The notes under the pieces were generated by a model. The model was not told the DNA's origin and did not search any database. It was given only the letters and a program-made list of their open reading frames with translations. Positions 37,814 through 47,869 of a stretch of 64,000 nucleotides of DNA are shown piece by piece. Numbering within the stretch: the first letter of the stretch is position 1; each line of letters begins with the position of its first letter. Made by a program: the position numbers and the translations under genes. The DNA comes from Kitasatospora cheerisanensis KCTC 2395 (lineage in GTDB: Bacteria > Actinomycetota > Actinomycetes > Streptomycetales > Streptomycetaceae). The DNA lies in contig NZ_KK853997.1 of NCBI RefSeq assembly GCF_000696185.1, positions 4,671,981 through 4,735,980 of the forward strand, written 5' to 3'.

Positions 37814-40800
37814 ATGTCGCTCGACGTGCAGACCTGGCTCCGCACCGCCGGAAGCCCCGGCGACCCGAACCCGGCGAACGCCCTGCTGCCCGGCCTCCCC
37901 GGCGCCGACGAACGGCTGCACGCCGTGATCGCCGCCGCCGCGAGCTTCGAGGAACGCGCCGCCGCCCGCCCGGACGGCCAGGCGCTGTTCACCCCCGACC
38001 CGGACGAGGACCGGCGCAGCCGCGCCGCCGCCGTGGAGACCTGGCTGCGCCGCGCGGCCGGCGACCAGCGGTCGGCCGGCGTGCTGCTGGACCACCTCGC
38101 CGAGACCGGCCGCCCGCTCGGCGAGGGCCTGCGCCGGGTCCGGCTCACCGACCCGGCCCGGCTGCCGTCCTGGGCGTACCCGCTGGCCGTGTTCCTGCGC
38201 GCGCAGAGCGCCGCCCCGGCCACCGGCCCGGGCGCGATCGCGGCCGGCTTCCGGGCCGCCGCCGACGCGCTGCTGCCCACCGGCCCCGGCACCGTGCTCG
38301 GCGTCGCGGTCACCGCGAAGGGCCGCGCCGACGTGACCGGCACCCTGACCGGCCGCCTGGTGGAGGTCGCCAACCTGACGCTCTGCCAGGAGTTCCAGCT
38401 CGCCACCGGCCGCCCCCGCGCCACCAGTTGGGACGCCGACGGCGGACCGGACGCCTCCACCGCGGGCTGGCTGTCCCGGCTGGAGCGGCTGCCCGCCCTC
38501 GCGTACCTGATCGGCACGGTCTGCCGGCAGTGGCAGGAGATGTACACCGAGATGTTCGCCCGGCTCGCCGCCGACCGGGCCGGCCTGGTCGCCGAGATGT
38601 GGGGCGGCGCCGACCCGGGCGCGCTGGACTCCGTGCACGGCGACGCGGGCGACCGGCACGCCCAGGGCCGCTCGGTGGCGCTGCTGCGCTTCGAGTCCGG
38701 CGCGGGCGTGGTCTACAAGCCCAAGGACATGCGGCACGCCACCGCCTTCCTCGGCCTGGTCGAACGGCTCAACCGCGAACTCTCGCTGGACCTGCCGCTG
38801 CGCACCGTGCTGGTCCGCTCCGACCGCGGCGACGACGGCCACGCCGCCTCGCTGAGCACCGACTGCTCCGGCGACTACGGCTGGGAGGAGCTCGTCCCCG
38901 CCCGCGCCTGCGACGACCCGGCGGGCTTCGCCCGGTTCTACCGCCGCCTCGGCATGACGATCCGGCTGGTCCAGCTGCTGGAGGGCCGCGACCTGTGGGC
39001 GGACAACCTGCTCGCCGACGGCGAGTACCCGGTGCTGATCGACCTGGAGTGCCTGCTCTACCCGCGGGTGCAGAACCCGCCCGTGCTGAAGGAGGCCCAG
39101 CACGCGCTGCTGGACGAGCTGGAGACCACCGTGGTGCGCACCGCGATGGCCTTCCAGGCCTGGACGCCGGCCGGCCGCACCGACGCCCTGGACATCGGCT
39201 GCCTGTCCCGGGTCGGCAGCCTGGAGGTCGTCCCCGGCGTGCCCGCGCTGCCCATCACCGCCTACCGGCCGGTGCACGACGGGCAGCCCGCCGACCCGTG
39301 GCAGTACACCGCCGAGGTGGTCGACGGCTACCGCGAGATGCACGCCGCCCTGCACCGCCTGCGCGGCGAACTCGCCGACCCTGGCGGCCCGTTGAGCGGA
39401 TTCCGGGGCGTCTGGGTGCGCTACATCTGGCGCCACACCTGGGACGGCTACAAGATCCTGCGGGCCTCCACCAGCCCGCTCGCACTGGACGACGGCGCCA
39501 CCCGGGAGACCGTCATCGCCGGGGCGCTGCGCGGCGCGGTCACCGCCCGCTCCGGGGACGCCGACCGCGGCGACCTGCTGGAGGTGGTGCTGGCCGAGCT
39601 CGACTCCTTCCGCACCCTGGACATCCCGTTCTTCCGCTCGCTGACCACCTCCTCCTCGGTGTTCACCGCCGACGGCCGGGAGATCCCCGGGCACTTCCGC
39701 TCCACCGGCTGGCAGCGCCTCCAGCAGCGGGTCGCCGAACTCGACGGCTTCGACCTGGACACCCACGTCGCCGTGCTGTCCGGCTGCATCGACGCCGCCC
39801 GGGCCGGCACCGAGGAGCCCCCGCCGGGCCCGCGAAGCCGCTGCCGACCGCCGAACTCCCCAGCTCCGGCGAGCTGCTGGCCGAGGCCGTGGCGATCGGC
39901 GACCGGATCCTGGCGGCCCGGCGCGGCACCGGCTGGGTCGCCCAGGGCTGGTACCCGGGCACCGGCCTGCGCCAGGTCGAGGTGCTCGGCCCGGACCTCG
40001 CCTCCGGCACCCTCGGCATCGCCCTGCTGCTCGCCGAACTCTGGTCCGCCACCGGCGAACCGCGCTTCCACCGCGCCGCCCACGGCCTGCTGGCCGAGGC
40101 CGCCGCGCTCATCGACCCGGGGGAGCCGAAGGCGTTCGCGTTCGCCGCCGACTCCCGGCTGGCCTCCGGCGCGCCCGTCCCCGGCGGCTTCTTCGGCCCC
40201 GGCGCGGTGATCCACGGCCTGGCCCGCGGCGGACTGCTGCTCGGCGAACCGGACTTCCTGGCCGCCGCGCAGGCCCTCGTCCCCGGCGCGCTGTCGGTCG
40301 CCGGATCCGCCTCCAGCCGGCCCGGCCGGCCGACCAGGAACCCGCACGCCGACGTGCCGCTCGGCACCGCCGGACTGCTGCTCAACCTGCTCCGGCTGCG
40401 CCGCGCCGCCGGCGCCGGCCACCCCGACACCGACGAGGCGATCCGCACCCTCGCCGCCGGGGCCCTCGACCGGCTCGGCGAGGAGAACCCGCCGTTCGAC
40501 TTCCGGGAGCTGGTCCCCGGCGGCGCCGACTCGATCGCCGCCGCGCTCGCCCGCACCCTCGCCGAGGCCCCCGCGCTGCTCGCCGACCCCGGGCCGTCCG
40601 GGCCCGGCTGCGCGGTCACCGCTTCGCCACCGGCACCCGGGCCGGCCGCCTCGCCTGCCTGGACACCGCCGTCTCGCTCGGCGCGGACGCCGTCGACGGC
40701 GCCGACCTGGGTGCGCTCGCCCCGCCCGTCACCGGCCCCGAACTGGCCGCGCTCGGCGGCCGGGCCCTGCTGTCCGCCGCCACCGAGGCCCTCACCGCCG

Positions 40801-41057
40801 CCGAGGCCGGGCTCGTCCACACCCTGCCCGACGAGACCGAGGCGCTGCTGCCCGGCCCGTTCTACGACGGCCGCGAGGCGGCTGGCCTGATGATCCGCGA
40901 ACTGATCACCCGTCACCGCCGGCACGGCACCTGGTTCCCCGACCGGGCCGTGCGGGACGCCGTCAACCTCGGCGCGCTGGACGGCACCGTCGCCGTCGGG
41001 CTGCTGCTGCTTCGCCGGCACGACGCCTCCGCCGCCCCGCTCGCCACCCTGCGCTGA
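37814..41057 (+). CDS. LanM-like dehydratase with degenerate cyclase domain (two apparent 1-nt frameshifts)
   Basis: About 1,081 residues after joining three frames; breaks lie near 39829-39833 and 40605-40622, each consistent with one missing base in a GC run. The N-terminal dehydratase (DUF4135) keeps YKPKDMRH (about 301) and VLIDLEC (about 405), but the family D-x-H-x-E-N motif reads RDLWADN (about 392), with His replaced by Trp. The C-terminal LanC-like repeats are recognisable (SGTLGIALLLAEL, LGTAGLLLNLL, DGTVAVGLLLL), but the WCHG and CHG zinc-ligand motifs are absent. I infer Ser dehydration, or only scaffolding, without lanthionine ring closure. Confidence 0.8.
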
Positions 41058-41085
41058 CCGCGCGCCGCTTCGAGGAGTACCCGCC

Positions 41086-43362
41086 ATGTCCGAACTCATC
41101 GGCTTCAAACGCCACTTCACCCCGTACGTGGTCGACGGCGAGGCCGTCTACCTGGTCTCCGAGCGCGGCGTCTCGGTGGTCGACGGCCGGCTCGCCCAGG
41201 CCCTCGCCCCGCTGCTGGACGGCACCCGCACCGCCGAGCAGATCGGCGCCGCCCTGGACGGCGTCGTCCCCGCCGACAAGGTCGGCGCGGGCGTCGACAA
41301 GCTCCGGGCCGGCGGCTGGGTCACCGCCGCCGACCCGGCCACCGACCGGCCCGCCGCGGCCTTCTTCGAGATGGCCGGGCAGGACGGCGACACCGCGGTG
41401 GCCGCGCTGCGCGCCGCGACCGTCCGGGTCGAGGTGTACGGCGACCTGGACGCCGCCCCGTTCCTGGCGGCGCTCGCCGCCGCCGGGGTGACGGTCGACC
41501 AGGACGCCGCGTTCACCGTCGCCCTCGCCGAGGACTACCTGCACCCCGGCCTCGCCGACCGCAACCGGCAGGCCCTCGCCGACGGCCGCCCCTGGCTGCT
41601 GGCCCGCCCGGTCGGCTCGATCGTCTGGGTCGGCCCGGTGTTCAGCCCGGACGGCCCGGACGCCGGGACAGCCGACGGCTCCGGCTGCTGGGAGTGCCTG
41701 GCGCACCGGCTGTCCGCCAACCGGCAGTCGCTCAGCTACCTGCAGCACCGCCTCGGCCAGGACGGCCCGATCTCCACCGCGGTCGCCCAGCTGCCCGCCA
41801 CCCTCGCCCTCGGCACCCAGCTCGCCGCCCTGGAGACCGCCAAGTGGCTGGCCGGCGCCCGCCCCGCGCAGCCCGCCGTCACCACCCTGGACACCGTGCT
41901 GCTGGAGAGCGAGAAGCACGTCCTGGTCCGCCGCCCGCAGTGCCCGTCCTGCGGCGACGGCAGCATGGTGACGCGCCGTCAGCTGGAGCCGGTCCGCTTC
42001 GAGTCCCGCCCCAAGGCGTTCACCGCGGACGGCGGCCACCGCTCCGCCTCGCCCGAGGACATGCTGGAGAAGTACCGCCCCCAGCTCAGCCCCGTCACCG
42101 GCGTGGTCACCACCCTGGTCCCCGCCGCCCGCACCCCCACCGGCCTGCGGGTCTACGTCTCCGGGCAGAACCTGTCCCGGCAGAGCGGCGACCTCAAGCA
42201 GCTGCGCACCGGCCTGCGCTCGGTCAGCTGCGGCAAGGGCCGCACCGACGTGCAGGCCAGGGCGTCCGCGCTCGGCGAGGCCATGGAGCGCTTCTCCGGC
42301 GTCTTCCAGGGCGACGAGGCCCGCCGCCTCGCCACCTTCGCCGAACTCGGCGACGCCGCGATCCACCCCGAACGCACCCTGCTGTACTCGGCGAAGCAGT
42401 ACGCCGAACGCGACCGCTGGAACGTCAAGCAGTCGATGTTCAACGTCGTCCCCGAGCCGTTCCGCACCGACGACCCGATCGAATGGTCCCCGGCCTGGTC
42501 GCTGACCGAACAGCGCCACCGCTGGCTGCCCACCCAGGCCATGTACTACGGCTACCGGCACCGCGGCCGGTTCTACGCCGCCGGCGACTCCAACGGCTGC
42601 GCCGCCGGCACCTCCTTCGAGGACGCCGTCCTGCAGGGCTTCCTGGAACTCGTCGAACGCGACGCCGTCGCGCTCTGGTGGTACAACCGCGTGCAGCGCC
42701 CCGCCGTCGACCTGGACTCCTTCGGCGACCCGTACATCGACCGGCTCCGCGAGGTCTACCGCGGCCTGCACCGGGAGATCTGGGCGCTCGACCTGACCGC
42801 CGACTTCGGCATCCCCGTGGTCGGCGCGTTCTCCCGCCGACTCGACGCGACGCCGGGCCCGGGCACCAACGAGGACGTGCTGATCGCCTTCGGCGCCCAC
42901 CTCGACCCGCACATCGCGCTCACCCGCGCCCTCACCGAGATGAACCAGTTCCTCGGCCCCGTGGCCGGCGACGAGCACGGCCGGGTCAACTACGCCGGTG
43001 CCGACCCCGAGCAGAAGGCCTGGTGGACCACCGCCACCGTCGCCAACCAGCCCTACCTGCTGCCCGACCCGCACGCCCCGCGCTCCACCCCCGCCAGCTG
43101 GCTCCCGCTCGCCGGGGCGGACCTCGCCGACGACCTGACGCTGGTTCAGCGGATCGTGGAGGACCGCGGCATGGAATTCCTGGTCGCCGACCAGACCCGG
43201 CCCGACGTCGGCCTGCCCGTCGCCCGGGTGATCGTCCCCGGCATGCGGCACTTCTGGGCCCGCTTCGCCCCCGGCCGGCTCTACGACGTCCCGGTCCGGC
43301 TCGGCTGGCTCGACACCCCGACCCCGGAGAGCGAGCTCAACCCGATCCCCGTCTTCATCTGA
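41086..43362 (+). CDS. YcaO cyclodehydratase with fused E1/ocin-ThiF-like leader-binding domain
   Basis: 758 residues. The N-terminal part (1-290) is a ThiF/E1-like leader-recognition fold with CWEC and CPSC zinc pairs. The YcaO domain has the ATP-binding SCGKGRTDVQARASALGEAM and ELVERDAVALWW, and ends NPIPVFI, a Pro-rich C-terminus as in azoline-forming YcaOs. It activates backbone amides with ATP so that Cys or Ser side chains cyclise to thiazolines or oxazolines. CGAGGAG precedes the ATG. The precursor offers one Cys and ten Ser. Confidence 0.93.
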   Translation: MSELIGFKRHFTPYVVDGEAVYLVSERGVSVVDGRLAQALAPLLDGTRTAEQIGAALDGVVPADKVGAGVDKLRAGGWVTAADPATDRPAAAFFEMAGQDGDTAVAALRAATVRVEVYGDLDAAPFLAALAAAGVTVDQDAAFTVALAEDYLHPGLADRNRQALADGRPWLLARPVGSIVWVGPVFSPDGPDAGTADGSGCWECLAHRLSANRQSLSYLQHRLGQDGPISTAVAQLPATLALGTQLAALETAKWLAGARPAQPAVTTLDTVLLESEKHVLVRRPQCPSCGDGSMVTRRQLEPVRFESRPKAFTADGGHRSASPEDMLEKYRPQLSPVTGVVTTLVPAARTPTGLRVYVSGQNLSRQSGDLKQLRTGLRSVSCGKGRTDVQARASALGEAMERFSGVFQGDEARRLATFAELGDAAIHPERTLLYSAKQYAERDRWNVKQSMFNVVPEPFRTDDPIEWSPAWSLTEQRHRWLPTQAMYYGYRHRGRFYAAGDSNGCAAGTSFEDAVLQGFLELVERDAVALWWYNRVQRPAVDLDSFGDPYIDRLREVYRGLHREIWALDLTADFGIPVVGAFSRRLDATPGPGTNEDVLIAFGAHLDPHIALTRALTEMNQFLGPVAGDEHGRVNYAGADPEQKAWWTTATVANQPYLLPDPHAPRSTPASWLPLAGADLADDLTLVQRIVEDRGMEFLVADQTRPDVGLPVARVIVPGMRHFWARFAPGRLYDVPVRLGWLDTPTPESELNPIPVFI

Positions 43363-43415
43363 CCGACGCGCGGAGCAGCCCGGCCCGGCTGCCCCGCCCA
43401 CCCGGGGAGGTACCC

Positions 43416-44932
43416 ATGACCGTCATCGAACACCTGCCGCCCGCCCCCGCCACCGGGGGCCACCGCCCGCTGCGCCGCCTGCTCCGGCTGCGCCCCGAGG
43501 TCGACGTCACCGCCCAGGGCGCCGACGTCGAACTCGCCCACCCCTGGGCCGCCAGCGCGTCCACGCCCTCGGCGAGCGCACCGTCGCCGCCCTCGCCGAA
43601 CTCACCCGCACCGATGCCGACCTGGACGAACTCGCACTCGACCAGGTCCGGCTGCTGAAGCTGCTGGAACGCTTCCCGTACCTGGTCACCACCACCGTCG
43701 CCGACCCGCTCGGCACCCCGCTGGCCACCGCCGTGCCGATCGCCCGCTCCGCCGCACTGCCCGGATTCGCCCGCCCCACCGGCCGGTTGGTGCTCTCCCG
43801 GTTCGCCTACCTGCGCCGCCTGCCGGACGGCGCCGACGAGTCCTGCGTGCTCGAATCGCCGATGGCCCCGTTCCGGCTGATCCTGCACCGGGCGTCCGCC
43901 GGGGCCTTCGTCACCGCGCTCGCCACCTCCCGCACCGCCCAGCAGGCCGCCCTGCTCGCCGGCCTGTCCACCGGCGAGGGCGAGGCGCTCGCCGGACTGC
44001 TCGCCGGCGGCGGCTTCCTGGACGCCGGGCAGGGCGCCGAAGCCCCGCTCTGGGACTTCCACGACCTGCTGTTCCACGCCCGCAGCCGCCCCGGCCGGCA
44101 CGACTACCCGACCGGCGGCGTCTTCGCCCACCAGGACGTCCCGCAGCTCCCCGCCGTCTCCGGCCCCGGCGCCCGCGAGGAGGGCGAGGGCATCGACCTG
44201 CCCGTCCCCGACTGGGACACCGTGGTCGCCCGCGACCCCGCGCTCAGCGAGGTCCTGGAGGGCCGCCGCTCGGTCCGCTCCTACGCCGAGACCCCGGTGA
44301 CGCTCGACCAGCTCGCCGAACTGCTCTACCGGGTGGCCCGGGTCCGCCGCGTGATCCCCGGCGACCCCGCCGACCCGCACGGCTACGACGGCGTCGAACG
44401 CCCCTACCCGGCCGGCGGCGCCACCGGCGAACTCGAGGTCTACCTCTCGGTGGTCAAGTGCGTCGGCCTGGAACCCGGCGTCTACCGCTACGACGCCGCC
44501 GCCCACCGGCTGCGCCCCCGCCCGTTCCAGCACCCCGGCGAGGAGGCCGCGTTCGGCGAACTCGTCACCGCCGCCTGGCGGGCCACCGCCTGCACCGTCG
44601 ACCCGCAGGTGCTGCTCACCGTCACCAGCCGGTTCGGCCGGCTGTCCTGGAAGTACAGCCAGATCGCCTACGCGCTGACCCTCAAGCACGTCGGCGTGCT
44701 CTACCAGACGCTCTACCTGGTGGCCACCGCCATGGGCCTGGCCCCCTGCGGCCTCGGCTCCGGCGACACCGACGCCGCCGCCCGCGCGCTCGGCCTGGAC
44801 TGGACCGCCGAGTCCTCCGTCGGCGAGTTCCTGATCGGCAGCCGCCCCGCCGGCGTCCCGCGCACCGCGCACGGCTTCGCCGACGTGGTGGAGGCCGCCC
44901 GCGGCGGGGAGGGCTTCGGCGAGAACTTCTGA
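43416..44932 (+). CDS. SagB/ThcOx-type FMN azoline dehydrogenase (apparent 1-nt frameshift)
   Basis: About 505 residues with an N-terminal leader-binding-type region, then a nitroreductase-fold dehydrogenase: RRSVRSYAETPVTLDQLAEL (about residue 285, FMN site) and GLGSGDTDAAARALGLDW near the end. It oxidises azolines to azoles, completing YcaO chemistry. ATG 43416 follows GGGGAGG. The frame breaks near 43546-43552: one missing G (TGGGCC for TGGGGCC) separates ELAHPW from RQRVHALGERT. It is the last gene of the plus-strand operon. Confidence 0.88.
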
Positions 44933-44952
44933 ACCGCGCGCACGCACGCCTG

Positions 44953-44981
44953 CGACCCGTCAGCGGGAACCTGACGGGTCG
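44953..44981. terminator. Terminator between RiPP operon and response regulator
   Basis: A perfect 11-bp inverted repeat (44953-44963 / 44971-44981, CGACCCGTCAG) with a 7-nt loop, 20 nt after the dehydrogenase stop. It sits between convergent genes and can serve both. Confidence 0.75.
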
Positions 44982-45006
44982 TCGGCGAGCCTGCGCCCCT
45001 CCCGGA

Positions 45007-45692
45007 CTACAGCCAGCCGCACTCGCGAGCGATCCGGATCGCGTCGCACCGGTTGCGCGCGCCGGTCTTGGCGATCGCCGCCGACACGTAGTTGCGGACC
45101 GTCCCCGGCGACAGGGACAGCGCCGCCGCCGCCTCCTGCACCGTGCTGCCCTCGGCGATCTCGCCGAGCACCGCCAGCTCCCGGCGGCTGAGCGGACCGG
45201 ACTGCCCGGCGCGCACCACGTCCAGCACCAGCCGCGGGTCGTACACCCGGCCGCCGCGGGCCAGCTCGCGCACCGCCGCGATCAGCGCCGGCGCCTGCAC
45301 GTCCTTCAGCAGTACCCCGGCCGCGCCCTCCACCAGCGCCCGCCGCGACTGCGCCGTGCGCGGCAGGGCCGGCACCAGCAGCAGCACCGCCGTGCCCGGC
45401 GCGACCAGTTGCAGGCGCTGCGCGTCCGCCGTCGCCTCCGGCTGCTCCGGGTCCAGCCCGATCACCGCGACCGCCGGGCGCGCCCCGCCGCGACCGCCAC
45501 GGCCTCCTCGCCGCCGGCCGCCTCGGCGACCACCGCGAGGTCGTCCTCCCGGTCCAGCAGGGCCCCCAGCCCCGATCGGAACAGGTGGTGCCGGTCGGCC
45601 AGCAGCACCCTGGTCGGGCTCGCCGCCACGGCGAGCGGAAACGGATGGGACGGGGCCCGCTGCACCAGCGGGCGTTCCAGTGCGGTGGTCAT
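45007..45692 (-). CDS. NarL/FixJ-type response regulator, atypical receiver (apparent 1-nt frameshift)
   Basis: About 228 residues once one missing base in the 45483-45486 C-run is restored. The N-terminal receiver opens RVLLADRHHLFRSGLGALL. At the usual phospho-acceptor position the sequence is VAVIGLDPEQ, with Gly where an Asp is normal, while the conserved Lys is kept (LLKD). The C-terminal LuxR HTH is intact (LSRRELAVLGEIAEGSTVQEA...VRNYV). No sensor kinase is adjacent. It may be a phosphorylation-independent regulator of the RiPP cluster. Confidence 0.75.
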
Positions 45693-45726
45693 CCGGACGT
45701 CTCCCCAGCTCCCCGGCCCGGCCCGG

Positions 45727-45996
45727 TCAGCCCCAGCCCCAGGTGCCCAGCTGCGCCGGCGTGCTGGAGGTCGGGCTGCCCGAGGGGGCCGGCGGCACGC
45801 TCGGACCGACCACGATCGCCTGCTCCGCCTGCTCCGCTGCGTCGGCCGGCGACAGCGGCCCGTCCGCGACCGCGCCGTCCGCCGTGACCACCGCGCCGGG
45901 CCGGGCCGGCCCGGCCAGTTCGGCGGCGGTGGCGACACCGCCCACCAGCATCGCACCCAGAGCGGCAAGCGTGACAAAACGGATGTTCAGCGTCAT
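45727..45996 (-). CDS. Small secreted protein, unknown function
   Basis: 89 residues with a clear signal peptide (MTLNIRFVTLAALGAMLVGG then VATAAE, an Ala-x-Ala-type cleavage site). The mature part is Ala/Pro/Ser-rich and ends PAQLGTWGWG. It has no Cys. It lies 34 nt upstream of the response regulator on the same strand and is probably cotranscribed. I recognise no family. It might be an envelope peptide or a processed signalling peptide. Confidence 0.6.
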   Translation of the reverse strand: MTLNIRFVTLAALGAMLVGGVATAAELAGPARPGAVVTADGAVADGPLSPADAAEQAEQAIVVGPSVPPAPSGSPTSSTPAQLGTWGWG

Positions 45997-46241
45997 GGGA
46001 GTGCCCGATCCTCTCGCATTCGGCCGGTCCCCGGGCTGCCGCCGGGGCCGCGTGGTGTGAACTGCCGTCAGGTCCGGTCCGATCCGCGTCCCCCGCCGGG
46101 GGCTGCTCCCGCGGTCCCGCACCGCCGTCCTGCCGACATGACGAGAGTGGCCCCCGCGGCACGTCCGTGTCAGCACCCCGGGCTGGCACCACAGTGCCGT
46201 GACACCGAGCGGCCAGCCCGTCACCGGCCGGCCACCCGCGG

Positions 46242-46574
46242 TCAACTGCGGGCGCGGGCCTGCAGCATCCCCAGCGCGATCCACGGATCCGCTTCGCACC
46301 GCACCGTCGTCCAGCCCGCCAGCGGCCCGCCCGGCTCCGCCAGCGCACCCGCACCGGCCCGCAGCGAGCGCTCCGCCGCCAGCAGCGAGGGCGCCGTCAG
46401 GAAGCACACCGCCGCCAGCCCGTCCGGACCGGCCAGCACCCGGGCGTGACACATCCGGGCCCCGTCCAGCGGCAGCCGCATCAGGGCGGCCCGCACCGGA
46501 CCGGCCCCGGCCTCCGTCCCCGGCCCGCCGAGCAGGGGCCGCGACGGGATCAGCTCCAGACGGATCGCGTACAC
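46242..46574 (-). CDS. Hypothetical protein (110 aa)
   Basis: The GTG at 46574 has a G-rich ribosome-site-like stretch before it. The protein begins MYAIRLELIPSRPLLG and looks like a small alpha/beta fold (RMCHARVLAGPDGLAAVCFLTA). It is on the same strand as the secreted-protein gene, separated by 245 nt. I recognise no family; small proteins like this occur beside RiPP clusters. Coding support is moderate, and the longer in-frame extension to 46754 looks non-coding. Confidence 0.45.
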   Translation of the reverse strand: MYAIRLELIPSRPLLGGPGTEAGAGPVRAALMRLPLDGARMCHARVLAGPDGLAAVCFLTAPSLLAAERSLRAGAGALAEPGGPLAGWTTVRCEADPWIALGMLQARARS

Positions 46575-46802
46575 CCCCCCAGCGTGACAAACCCGGAGCC
46601 CCGCCGGACCGCGCCACGGGTGACACATCTCCGCCTGGCACGAATATGACAGTTGCCCGACACCCTTCACGATTCGGCCACCTGTCCGACAGAATCTCCG
46701 CAAGGCTGTTCTGAACCCGGGCACCACGGCGCTAACCTGACGGCCGATCAGCACGAAACACGGGGTGGAGCGCCGCGACCCGGCGCGCGTGGGAGGGCCG
46801 AG

Positions 46803-46859
46803 ATGAACAGAGCGACGCGGACGGGCAGCGGACGGGACGCACGGAAGACCGACCGTTGA
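46803..46859 (+). CDS. Possible 18-aa upstream ORF coupled to the regulator
   Basis: ATG 46803 has a strong GGGAGG site and encodes MNRATRTGSGRDARKTDR. Its TGA overlaps the TTG used by the next gene (TTGA). It is either a coupling leader ORF or the true N-terminus of the regulator with one base missing, as seen elsewhere in this sequence. Confidence 0.35.
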   Translation: MNRATRTGSGRDARKTDR

Positions 46860-47866
46860 CCGCCGGCGGCCCGATCGGGCTCGACGCCTTCGGCGAAGCC
46901 GTCTACCGGGCGATGCTGCTGCACCCCGACCTCGACACCGGCGGCCTCGCCGCCCACCTCGACACCACCGAGAGCGAGATCTTCGGAGCCCTCGACCGCC
47001 TCGCCGACCTCGCCCTCACCCGCCCCGCCAGCTGCGGCACCCGCTGGCGCGCCGTCAACCCCGAACGCGGCCTCGCCGCCCTGCTCGCCCACCAGGAGGC
47101 CGAGGCCGCCCGCCGCCAGCGCGAGATGGAACGCAGCCGCGCCGCCATGGCCGGCCTGATCGCCGAGTACGCCAACCTGCACGCCCCCGGCGAACAGCGC
47201 GGCATCGAGATGCTCTCCAGCCTCGACCAGGTCCGCGACCGGCTCGTCCAACTCGCCTCCGACGCCACCGCCGAAGTGCTCGCCTTCGCCCCCGGCGGCC
47301 CGCAGCCCGCCCAGGTCATGGAGGCCAGCCGCACCCTCGACCAGGAGACCCTGGAACGCGGCGTCCGGATGCGCACCGTCTACCAGGACAGCGTCCGCAA
47401 CGACCCCGCCACCGTGCAGTACGCCCGCTGGCTGCACGGCCTCGGCGGCGCCGTCCGCACCGCGCCCACCCTGCCGCTGCGCATGATCGTCGTCGACAAC
47501 GCCACCGCCATCGTCCCGATCGACCCCGAGGACCCCCGCAAGGGCGCCGTGCTGCTCCAGAGCCCCGGCGTGGTCGCCGCCCTGCGCGCCCTCTTCGACC
47601 AGGTCTGGGACCACGCCCGCCCGCTCGGCGAATCCACCCAGCGCGACCCGCACGGCCTCACCGGCCAGGAACGCGAACTGCTGCGCCTGCTCGCCGACGG
47701 CCTCACCGACGAACGGGCCGGCCAGCGCCTCGGCGTCTCGCTGCGCACCGTCCGCCGGATGATGGCCGACCTGATGGTCCGGATGGACGCCCGCAGCCGC
47801 TTCCAGGCCGGCATCCAGGTCGCCGCCCTCGGCTGGCTGGAAGCCGCCGAGGACGCCCCCGCCTGA
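46856..47866 (+). CDS. TrmB-like/LuxR HTH transcriptional regulator
   Basis: 336 residues. An N-terminal winged-helix-like region (about 15-70), a helical linker (HQEAEAARRQREME), a central domain with MRTVYQDSVRNDP and MIVVDNATAIVPI, and a C-terminal LuxR HTH (LTGQERELLRLLADGLTDE ... SLRTVRRMM). It has the same middle and C-terminal architecture as the regulator at 4983-5900. TTG 46856 is the only start that includes the N-terminal domain in frame; ATG 46914 would trim it. Probably regulates the RiPP cluster. Confidence 0.82.
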   Translation: MTAGGPIGLDAFGEAVYRAMLLHPDLDTGGLAAHLDTTESEIFGALDRLADLALTRPASCGTRWRAVNPERGLAALLAHQEAEAARRQREMERSRAAMAGLIAEYANLHAPGEQRGIEMLSSLDQVRDRLVQLASDATAEVLAFAPGGPQPAQVMEASRTLDQETLERGVRMRTVYQDSVRNDPATVQYARWLHGLGGAVRTAPTLPLRMIVVDNATAIVPIDPEDPRKGAVLLQSPGVVAALRALFDQVWDHARPLGESTQRDPHGLTGQERELLRLLADGLTDERAGQRLGVSLRTVRRMMADLMVRMDARSRFQAGIQVAALGWLEAAEDAPA

Positions 47867-47869
47867 CCG

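Noticed and set aside
37814..44932. Thiopeptide or classical lanthipeptide cluster
   Set aside because: No split LanB dehydratases or pyridine synthase, only one Cys in the core, and no zinc ligands in the LanC-like domain.
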